NCBI GenBank assembly: GCA_022772675.1
Contig: JALEZW010000016.1
Coordinates: forward strand, 1 to 64,000
DNA length: 64,000 bases
Direction: 5' to 3'
DNA from: Agathobacter sp.
Lineage (GTDB): Bacteria > Bacillota > Clostridia > Lachnospirales > Lachnospiraceae
The notes beneath the pieces are model-generated. The model made no database searches. It was given only the letters and a program-made list of their open reading frames with translations, and was not told the DNA's origin. A program made the position numbers and the translations under genes. This document shows, piece after piece, positions 19,409-27,202 of the stretch; the first letter of the stretch is position 1, and each line of letters begins with the position of its first letter.

Positions 19409-19960
19409 CTAAACCGACTGCCCAAGTGCCAGCATCGCTACACGCTCGGCCCCGTGATCCAGCAAGATTTTCCTGCAGGCTTCTAAGGATGCTCCCGAAG
19501 TCGTCACATCATCCACGAGCAATACCACATCTCCCTGCACCGTCATGTTCGGATTTACACCAATACTGTTTAACTGTACCCGGATATCACGTGATCCACC
19601 GTATGCCAGCTTATCAATCGTTTTTGTCCGTAATAGATAATTCACCTTATCAATCCGACCATTGTCTGCAAGTCTTCTGGCCAATTCTGCAATACCTGAA
19701 TTGTTTGAAGTCCCTTCCGTATGAGATGGAACCACACAAATACTGACATCCTTACAGATTTCTTCATCCAGCTGCTGAAAGAAATACGATATGCCCTTCT
19801 CTTTTTTCTCTTTCACATCCAGAATTCTGCCGCTAAACATATCAAAAGCCTGATTCCGTGTTTTGTCCGGATTCCAATATCTGTGATAAAATCCACACAA
19901 AACCACCTGTCCATTTTCAGATATTTCTTCCCAATTATCGTTATAAAATACCCGATTCAC
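19409..19960 (-). CDS. ComF-like phosphoribosyltransferase
   Basis: VVLLVDDVTTSGASLEACRKIL (PRPP motif); GTG start behind AAAGGAG. Confidence 0.85.
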   Translation of the reverse strand: MNRVFYNDNWEEISENGQVVLCGFYHRYWNPDKTRNQAFDMFSGRILDVKEKKEKGISYFFQQLDEEICKDVSICVVPSHTEGTSNNSGIAELARRLADNGRIDKVNYLLRTKTIDKLAYGGSRDIRVQLNSIGVNPNMTVQGDVVLLVDDVTTSGASLEACRKILLDHGAERVAMLALGQSV

Positions 19961-19978
19961 CTCTCTAGGCTCCTTTCG

Positions 19979-20027
19979 CAAACATTTGTTCTTTTAAGAT
20001 TATAGCATTATCTTCTTACCATTTCAA
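19979..20027 (-). promoter_or_regulatory. Promoter TTGAAA-N17-TATAAT (20027..19999) followed by LexA-box-like AGAACAAATGTTTG (19992..19979)
   Basis: Box has one mismatch to CGAACRNRYGTTYG and lies between the -10 and the RBS. Confidence 0.65.
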
Positions 20028-20069
20028 GCATCACATCCGAAATCAGTTTCTTGCTGCCTGTAGCAGGAT

Positions 20070-20132
20070 AACCTTGGATTGAAAGCTTGTCAAGCCTGGA
20101 ATAATGCCTTGACAAGCTTTCAATCCAAGGTT
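20070..20132. repeat. 25-bp perfect inverted repeat, 13-nt loop
   Basis: AACCTTGGATTGAAAGCTTGTCAAG-cctggaataatgc-CTTGACAAGCTTTCAATCCAAGGTT; flanked by TTGCTGC/GCAGCAA. Confidence 0.9.
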
Positions 20133-20439
20133 AAATGGTAATCAAGCAGCAAAGAATCTTTGCGCCTGCACTTTACAGACCACAAATTTATTATCTCCTA
20201 ACCAATTCCCCCTATGGCATACGCCTTCTGATACTTTTTGCCTCTCACATAGATTTTCTATCACTTTCTCTTTTTGTATATGAAAACATTTCCATTATTG
20301 TGTCACTTACACGGTTCCCTAATACCATACTGACATAATTGCCTTTATATTCTCTCTTATAATAACACTATCACACACTGACATAGGATTTGTGTCAATA
20401 TCCGTCATCCTTCCTTTTCCCTCTGTCTCATTTTCCTCC

Positions 20440-20600
20440 CTTCCAGAAGTGGTGCAATTTTACCCGTGTAACCACACAAAACGTTCCTCATTCTTTGTAG
20501 CAAGCAGAGACCAAGGTCCCGCAGGCGGGCCCTGGTCATGTCGGGCTTTCGCCCAAACCCTTCCGCTGTCGCGGAACACACTGCGTGAGGAATCATAACT
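20440..20600. other. Candidate origin of transfer (oriT)
   Basis: Noncoding, directly upstream of mob genes; IRs GTGGT/ACCAC, ACCAAGGTCCCGC-AG-GCGGGCCCTGGT, GGGC-TTTC-GCCC, outer TTCCTCA/TGAGGAA. Confidence 0.5.
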
Positions 20601-20613
20601 CTGGAGGTATCTT

Positions 20614-21249
20614 ATGTACATCAAACTTTATCTTACCCGGCAGGAAAAAACACAGCTGGATGTTCTGGCCAAACAAAAGCAGATGTCTGTATCAAAGCTT
20701 TGCCACGACAGAATCTTTCCTTTGCAGGATCTCGAAGGTGCTGACCTTCCACAGTTTAAAGAAAACATCCAGCCAATCCAAGAGGAAGTTCCTCCCTCTC
20801 TTACTGATGAAACTCAAAAATCGTACTCTTCCAGAACCTGCAGCCACTCTGTCAAGGTATATTTCACGGAATCGGAATACGCTTCCCTGCGATCTGATGC
20901 AAAGGGACTCCCGCTTTCCCGCTTTATACGAAGGGAATTTCTTTCCCGGAAGGAACCGGTAAAAATTCTGGTAGATACAGATGACATTTCATTTCTGACC
21001 ATGAAAGTCTCTGCATACACAGAAAGGCTGAACAACCTGATAGCTTCCCTTGCTCTCCAGCAGCAGCTTTGCGAGTCTGACTATGATTAGCTGCTTCAGA
21101 TTGCATCTGGAACAGAAAAGGCTCTAAGGGATGCAGCCAACTACGCGAAGGCAAATAGAACATCCATCCGTGCCTCCGGTGAACGGATTCTCCGAAAGGA
21201 AATCCGGCGGGTGCTGGAGAAACTTCAAAGGGAGGAACAGACCAAATGA
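20614..21249 (+). pseudogene. Relaxosome accessory (MobC-like) gene with in-frame amber stop at 21088-21090
   Basis: ORF 20614..21090; same frame stays open to TGA 21247-21249, which overlaps the relaxase ATG (ATGA). Confidence 0.65.
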
Positions 21250-23597
21250 CAGCGATATGTAAAACCATTCTTATTCATAATACCAATCTCCAGCATCTTT
21301 TAGACTACGGCTCCGATCAGGAGAAAACCTCGGTCAGCCGGAATGGTCTCTCCGATGTCTTTTATTATGGATCCAATCCGGCAAAAACTCTATCTGTACT
21401 GGAGAATGGAGACAAGGAGCTTCTTGTAACCGGGGTACTCTGCCAACCGGAGACAGCGGTTCTTGATTTTGGTATCACACGGGAAAAGTATCTTGCTTCC
21501 CACGAAGGGGAACGATATGCCTGTTTTGAATTTCTGGATAAGCGGACCAACTCCAAACGTCTGGTTCAAAAGGAACCTGTGACAGCAATCCACCTGATCC
21601 AGTCTTTTCAAGAGACGGATCTGAATCCCCGTACTGTACATCAGGTTGGCATCGAATTATGCGAAAAACTTGGTGTTCAGGCCGTTGTAGATACCCACAT
21701 GAACAAGGAGCATCTTCACAACCACATCATCATCAATGCCTATCTTCCGGATGGAGTATCAAAATTGTGTATGGATTCTGCCAAACGTCTACAAATCCGT
21801 GAGTTATCGGATACAATCCAGCGTTCCTATGGAATTGAGATTACTTTCGCAGATCCAAGGACACAGCTTTTCCAGTCCAAAGGACGGGGAACCTACCGGG
21901 AATGGGATGCCGTCCGGAAAAATATCTCATGGAAAGAGGAAATGAAGGAATTTATCAAAGAGGCACAGAGCGTTTCCGAAAATAAGGAGGATTTTCTGAC
22001 AATCATGCAGGATAACGGATATGCCATCGCAAATCAGACTGTGGATTCTGTCACCTGGTGGAACAAATCCCACACAAGAAAAATCCGGGACACCACCCTT
22101 GGCATGGAATATAAACTTGGTACACTCTTTCCGGACACAGACCACTCACCGGAATATGAAATCAGAAATGATAAAGTAACCCATAAACCTTCCAAGCCTA
22201 TCTCCATCGCCCGCTACGACTGGAATGGCCGCAGACGCAGTGACCTTGAGATTCTGATTCGAAAGGCTCTCGAAATTCTGCGTCGGGTAGGAAACCATTA
22301 CCAGCCAAAAACAGTTCTGACTTCCTTGCCCACAACAAGAAAAATCGAAATGATGGAACAGGCGCTGAGTTCCATTCAAAAACTCGGGCTGGAACAGAAA
22401 TCGGATCTGGATGAACTTCTTAACGAAACTGGTGCAAAACTGAATCACATAAAATCGCAACTTCGGAAATTGGAAGGTCAGAAAACCTTCTATGACTCAA
22501 TTGCCCCAATCCTTTCCGCAGTGAAATCTTACAGGGAAAACATCGGAAAAATTCAATACTGGCCGGATGGATCTATACCGGATTTAATGCTAACATCCTA
22601 CACACCTGAGGAAATTCAGAATGCAAGGGCCGTTCTATGCCCAATGACAGGCACTCAAAAGAGAGAACTCTACCTCACCCTGAAGGCGCACCCTGAATAC
22701 ACCTTGTCTGGCAATGGTTTTTCCGGGGTATCTTCAATAGATGCCGAAAATATATTTGCTTTTTTCAAAGGAACAGCCTTGAAACAGCCAGAATGTTTGA
22801 AAAAGTCAACGGATGCCGTCATGGAAAAACTATATCATAAGCGTAATTCATATCTGAAGGAAAAATTCAACCAACCCATTCAGAAATCACAAATAGAAGA
22901 AATCACTGCCCTTCTGGATGCTCATGGGAAATCCATGAATGTATCCGCTCTGACACAATTTGATGTAATCAATATTCGAAACTGTTACGGAGACCAACCT
23001 TGTGTTAGTAAGTCTACGGATTCAGAAAGTCAAATAAATACTGTGGATGCGCAAAACCTTCAGACCTTTCTGGATGCAAAAGGAATTACCATCCCCATTC
23101 CGGTAACTTCATTAAGCAGATCCGATTATAACAAACTGTTTGGCTATACCATCAGCAGAGGACAGACTCCGGATTGCGTAAAACAAGAAATCTCTGACCA
23201 GACAAAGGAATTTCTTCTGTCTATTCAGAAGAAAGACATCACCGAAAAAAAACAGCTCCTTCTCTTACAACTTCGGAACCAGATGAATGAACTTCTTGAA
23301 CTTGGAGTTGATCCTTTTCATACAGAATCCATCTCTGCAGAGATCTTAAATTTTCAACAGAACTACGAAATGTTGGAACAACAGCGATTACAGCTCTCCA
23401 ACGAATATAAATCTCTGTTGCAGCTAAGTCAGCAGCTTTCCTATGCACAATCCTCTTCCTTCCTATTCGGTCCTTTGTTTGATGAAAAAGTTCACCATAT
23501 ACCTGAAATTATGGTAAATCAGGAAAAAGATATCAAACAACCAGTTTCAGAAGGACGTCAAGAGACAAAACCATCTGTCGTGGATGTGGAATTATGA
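21246..23597 (+). CDS. Relaxase/mobilization nuclease (MOBP-type)
   Basis: N-terminal relaxase domain with HMNKEHLHNHIIINAY (HxHNHxxxN) motif. Confidence 0.92.
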   Translation: MTAICKTILIHNTNLQHLLDYGSDQEKTSVSRNGLSDVFYYGSNPAKTLSVLENGDKELLVTGVLCQPETAVLDFGITREKYLASHEGERYACFEFLDKRTNSKRLVQKEPVTAIHLIQSFQETDLNPRTVHQVGIELCEKLGVQAVVDTHMNKEHLHNHIIINAYLPDGVSKLCMDSAKRLQIRELSDTIQRSYGIEITFADPRTQLFQSKGRGTYREWDAVRKNISWKEEMKEFIKEAQSVSENKEDFLTIMQDNGYAIANQTVDSVTWWNKSHTRKIRDTTLGMEYKLGTLFPDTDHSPEYEIRNDKVTHKPSKPISIARYDWNGRRRSDLEILIRKALEILRRVGNHYQPKTVLTSLPTTRKIEMMEQALSSIQKLGLEQKSDLDELLNETGAKLNHIKSQLRKLEGQKTFYDSIAPILSAVKSYRENIGKIQYWPDGSIPDLMLTSYTPEEIQNARAVLCPMTGTQKRELYLTLKAHPEYTLSGNGFSGVSSIDAENIFAFFKGTALKQPECLKKSTDAVMEKLYHKRNSYLKEKFNQPIQKSQIEEITALLDAHGKSMNVSALTQFDVINIRNCYGDQPCVSKSTDSESQINTVDAQNLQTFLDAKGITIPIPVTSLSRSDYNKLFGYTISRGQTPDCVKQEISDQTKEFLLSIQKKDITEKKQLLLLQLRNQMNELLELGVDPFHTESISAEILNFQQNYEMLEQQRLQLSNEYKSLLQLSQQLSYAQSSSFLFGPLFDEKVHHIPEIMVNQEKDIKQPVSEGRQETKPSVVDVEL

Positions 23598-23636
23598 ACT
23601 GTAAGATGAATGTTTTAAAATATAAATGAAAATGAG

Positions 23637-23682
23637 AAAAGGTGTTTGATCAAAGATAACTTTTGATTCAAACACCTTTCCC
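23637..23682 (+). terminator. Hairpin after relaxase gene
   Basis: AAAGGTGTTTGATCAAA...TTTTGATTCAAACACCTTT. Confidence 0.6.
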
Positions 23683-24187
23683 ATATTTTTCACCCTGCAA
23701 ATTATAATGCACGTTTACGAAACACAATATGTAAATAAATCAATATTTTCAAAGATTCTCTTACTTATTTTTGTCTCTTCTTACTAACTTGACAATCTTC
23801 TCTAATTTTCATTCTTTCGAAATGAATTTTGAATCGATTATTTCCTGGCCATTCTTGCGTATATCTATCTAGTTTCCACTTACTTTACTGATATACATAT
23901 TTAATTCCACCCCCTGCCTCCAGGCTTTTATATATTAGAGATTGTCTTTTGATCAAACAATTATTCTGTTAAAGAGACTTCGTACACACCTGTTCCGAGG
24001 AACGCTTATGTCTTTTTCACACTATATCTAAAATATCTCATTTTCTAACATTCACGTTCCAACTTCCTCCTTTCCATAATTTACAAGGCGCATTCAAAAA
24101 ACTATTTCCGGTCTCTAAAAGCCCCAGCCTCTGCAGCCATTTTGGCTGCAGATTTTGGTGTCGCAGGGACTTCGCTTCGTTCCATAA

Positions 24188-24550
24188 TTACATACCCTCA
24201 CCCTTAGTACCTTTTAAAGTTATAAGATCATTGGCAATCATATCGGCCATACATACTGTTGTCTCCTGTTGTTCTTTAACCAATCTCATGTAAGATATAA
24301 GAATGTCAGCATTCCTCTGATCCAGAACTTTCAGAATGCGCTCATAAATCAGTTCCTTTAACATCTCAATTCTTGTCTGATTTTGAATGTATTCCTCATC
24401 GTTCTCAATCACTTCGGACACTTTGTTCCGATTATCGGTGTCCCAATTTTCAAGCTGCAGTTCGAAATCTGTGATTGGATCACTGCAATTATGGGGACCT
24501 GGCTCAAAGCTGCGTTCCTGCGACTGTTGGCTAGATTTTTTAGATTCCAT
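24188..24550 (-). CDS. Hypothetical protein (120 aa)
   Basis: ORF in line with the downstream-facing end of the regulator at 24572..25396. Confidence 0.55.
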   Translation of the reverse strand: MESKKSSQQSQERSFEPGPHNCSDPITDFELQLENWDTDNRNKVSEVIENDEEYIQNQTRIEMLKELIYERILKVLDQRNADILISYMRLVKEQQETTVCMADMIANDLITLKGTKGEGM

Positions 24551-24571
24551 CCGTCAGTCACATCTCCTTAA

Positions 24572-25396
24572 TTATTGCTTTGTATCCTTTACGAAATCAA
24601 AAGGTGCCTTTTCTCCCATTCCATCTGTAGTAACATATTTTTGTTTCACAAAGCAGGTGTTATCTCTGCCCGCAAGCAGGATATACACGTTCGCTTTCAC
24701 CTTCTCCTCTACAACTTCGGAAATATATTCATAAACATCCTCATGATCTGTCAGTATCAGATACATCGGTACACATTTCTGCTGTTCACATGCATACTTC
24801 AATATTTTTTCCAAAATATCTCTTTCTGCCATTGTTACCTGATTGCTATTCCCACAAAACCCAGGAATCGCGATCACTTTTTCCATGGGATATCCTTTTA
24901 TCGCAAATTCAATCCCATCATCTGGTCCAAACTCACCCATAGGCTGAATAGAAACTCCCATCATCATAAGGCTGGAAAATAAAAGTCCAATAGCAGCAGC
25001 ACTGAGGTTAACGATATCATAATTTTCCAGCTTTTCATCTTTGCGTCTCTCTTCAATACCGTCGGATGTCCGTTCCGCTATTTCGAGTTCTCTCCGCATC
25101 TGATCCTTGTCAATGTGATGTCCCGAGATTTCCAGTAAAGTTGAAAAAGTCTCTTCTACTTTTTCCCCATTCATGGAAGCGCATGAAATTTTTGCCAGTG
25201 TTCTGACACTGGGCACTGATTTCAGCTTTCCATTTAACAAACGGGATAGATAACCTGCGGATAGACCGGAGTTTTCGCAGAACTGCGTAATCGTCCTTGT
25301 ACCAATCGCATTTCTGATCACAGAATCGATGGTCACGGTTGTCTCTGTCTGGCAGCTGACCGGTTGTCTGATGGTCTGGCTTTCGGTCAACTTCAT
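24572..25396 (-). CDS. HTH regulator with C-terminal putative sensor domain
   Basis: XRE-like HTH ITQFCENSGLSAGYLSRLLNGKLKSVPSVRTLAKIS. Confidence 0.75.
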   Translation of the reverse strand: MKLTESQTIRQPVSCQTETTVTIDSVIRNAIGTRTITQFCENSGLSAGYLSRLLNGKLKSVPSVRTLAKISCASMNGEKVEETFSTLLEISGHHIDKDQMRRELEIAERTSDGIEERRKDEKLENYDIVNLSAAAIGLLFSSLMMMGVSIQPMGEFGPDDGIEFAIKGYPMEKVIAIPGFCGNSNQVTMAERDILEKILKYACEQQKCVPMYLILTDHEDVYEYISEVVEEKVKANVYILLAGRDNTCFVKQKYVTTDGMGEKAPFDFVKDTKQ

Positions 25397-25720
25397 ACAA
25401 TCCCCCCTTTCAGCACTATAAATGGACAGGTTCCAAAAGGTATATTGCTATAAAATATCCTTTGTCCCAAGTATACATCCATTACCACATTTTGTCAAAT
25501 ATTATTTTGACATTTTAATATCAGAAAATAAAATATTATTTCAATATGTAAAATTTATTCAAGTTTCATAAATCATGTTATTTCTATCAAATACACATAA
25601 ATATATGCTTTCTTTTATTTTTAGTTTCAATTTTAACATAAAATATTATTTTATTTTGTATTGACATTTAAAATTTGCTATGGTATTTTATTGTCATGAA
25701 GTAAGACAATCTAATGATTT

Positions 25721-25747
25721 TGTCAAGTTTTCTATCATAACTTGACA
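25721..25747. promoter_or_regulatory. Operator-like inverted repeat TGTCAAGTT-ttctatcat-AACTTGACA
   Basis: 9-bp perfect arms between divergent regulators. Confidence 0.6.
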
Positions 25748-25756
25748 TGCAGAATG

Positions 25757-25844
25757 TGATACATCGAAGATGTACCACTGAGGTCGGTCCATTTACCGAA
25801 GGCAAAGTTCGCATGGACCGATGTTCAAAAGCGAGGGATTTTAT
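25757..25844 (+). ncRNA. Conserved 5' leader, copy B (candidate structured cis-regulatory RNA)
   Basis: TGATACATCGAAGATGTACCACTGAGGTCGGTCCATTTACCGAAGGCAAAGTTCGCATGGACCGATGTTCAAAAGCGAGGG then ATG. Confidence 0.6.
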
Positions 25845-26657
25845 ATGGAAAACAATAACGCTGCTCCAAACGGAGGGTACAATGCCAAACTTATTTCAGA
25901 CCTTTTACTTGCTGCGAAGGGTCCCCACCGTACCGGTGTGGAATTTTGTCAGGAATGTAATATCAGTACTCCGACCTTTTCCAGATATGTAAATATGCAC
26001 AACAAACGCCCCTGCCCTGTCGAATTTCTGAAAAAGATTGCAGAACACGCAGACCCGAATTCAAAGGTAACCCTTGACCAGCTAATTGCTGCTAATGGAA
26101 GCAACAATACCGGTGACAACAACTGCATTCCTGATCTGACCCCAAACGAACTGATTGGTATCCTAACTACTGCTCTGCTTTTAAACAAATACGAATTTCA
26201 ATCTTCCAGTTATATGCAGTCACAAGATATCATGGGGTTGACATACCGCCCTTCCTGGTCCATTATCGCCACAGCAGCAGATAAATGTACAAAGGAAAAA
26301 TGGGATTTTATATTCTGGAAACAGCTTGTAGAACCAGATACAGAGAAAGAATGCTTTATTCGACAGCTGCTTATCATAATAGGAGCCGTCACCTCAGGCT
26401 ATATTACTTTTGACAAGCTGACTTTTGTATTATCAAATGCACATTTATATCAAGAGATTCTGGATCAAACCAAAGATCTAAAGCTTGATATCTGCATTTC
26501 TTTCCTGCTGATTGATCCATTTAGCAAAAAAATACAGGAGGAGCACAATGTTCCATGTACCCGATCACTCTCAACGCTTGGTATGACATCTACAGATGAC
26601 TCAACATTTCCCACTCAAAGTTCCCTGTTGTCTGTCGATGAACACAATATCATGTAA
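25845..26657 (+). CDS. HTH-type regulator, probable distant paralogue of 24572..25396
   Basis: GVEFCQECNISTPTFSRYVNMHNKRPCPVEFLKKIAEHA; RBS GCGAGGG. Confidence 0.65.
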   Translation: MENNNAAPNGGYNAKLISDLLLAAKGPHRTGVEFCQECNISTPTFSRYVNMHNKRPCPVEFLKKIAEHADPNSKVTLDQLIAANGSNNTGDNNCIPDLTPNELIGILTTALLLNKYEFQSSSYMQSQDIMGLTYRPSWSIIATAADKCTKEKWDFIFWKQLVEPDTEKECFIRQLLIIIGAVTSGYITFDKLTFVLSNAHLYQEILDQTKDLKLDICISFLLIDPFSKKIQEEHNVPCTRSLSTLGMTSTDDSTFPTQSSLLSVDEHNIM

Positions 26658-26692
26658 CCCGTCCACTTAAATATCATAAAAGGAGGCTGCCT

Positions 26693-26863
26693 ATGCAATC
26701 GAATCTCAGAGAAATCCGTACCCCTAAGGGAAATGCAAAAATCTGTGAACTGTATGACAACGGTTCAAATCCTCAGATCATCATGAAAATCCGAAGAAAC
26801 ACTTATGTATTTCCCTCGAGTTATCTGATTGATCAGCTGACACACACATCAGAAATTAAATAA
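26693..26863 (+). CDS. Small hypothetical protein (56 aa), not in the supplied ORF track
   Basis: AAAGGAGG RBS; MQSNLREIRTPKGNAKICELYDNGSNPQIIMKIRRNTYVFPSSYLIDQLTHTSEIK. Confidence 0.7.
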   Translation: MQSNLREIRTPKGNAKICELYDNGSNPQIIMKIRRNTYVFPSSYLIDQLTHTSEIK

Positions 26864-26961
26864 CCGGAATTCATAGATCTAGGTAGGCATCCCTGCTTTG
26901 TCAAATAGCCGGCCAGTTAGAATTCAAGCATTTTCTGCATGAGCATTTACCTATCGTGAGT

Positions 26962-27008
26962 AAAGCCGTGGCAGGATGATAATTTATCATCCCCACGGCT
27001 TTTTTTAT
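26962..27008 (+). terminator. Rho-independent terminator
   Basis: AAAGCCGTGG-CA-GGATGATAA/TTTATCATCC-CCACGGCTTTTTTT. Confidence 0.85.
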
Positions 27009-27017
27009 ACTCATTTT

Positions 27018-27202
27018 CCTGTCCGCCGGCACTGCAGGCATCCGATCGGCAGACAGGGACAATTTCATATGTTACATGAACAGACCAATCGGAGGCCTGT
27101 TCCAAACCGCATGGAGAAGATCCATAGACGGATGGGACAGGTATGCCCTTTGGTCTGTTTCTGCGTGATTCTCCATGCCCACACCAAAAGGAGGATCACA
27201 AT
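27018..27202 (+). ncRNA. Structured 5' leader with pseudoknot-type interleaved helices
   Basis: Helix a 27079-27088/27150-27159 and helix b 27109-27118/27169-27178, both 10-bp perfect and interleaved; helix c 27096-27103/27134-27141; hairpin CCTGTC...GACAGG upstream. Confidence 0.6.

Noticed and set aside
21088-21090. Genome-wide amber recoding
   Set aside because: Other clear genes here show no sign of in-frame TAG codons, so an isolated mutation or local readthrough is more likely.
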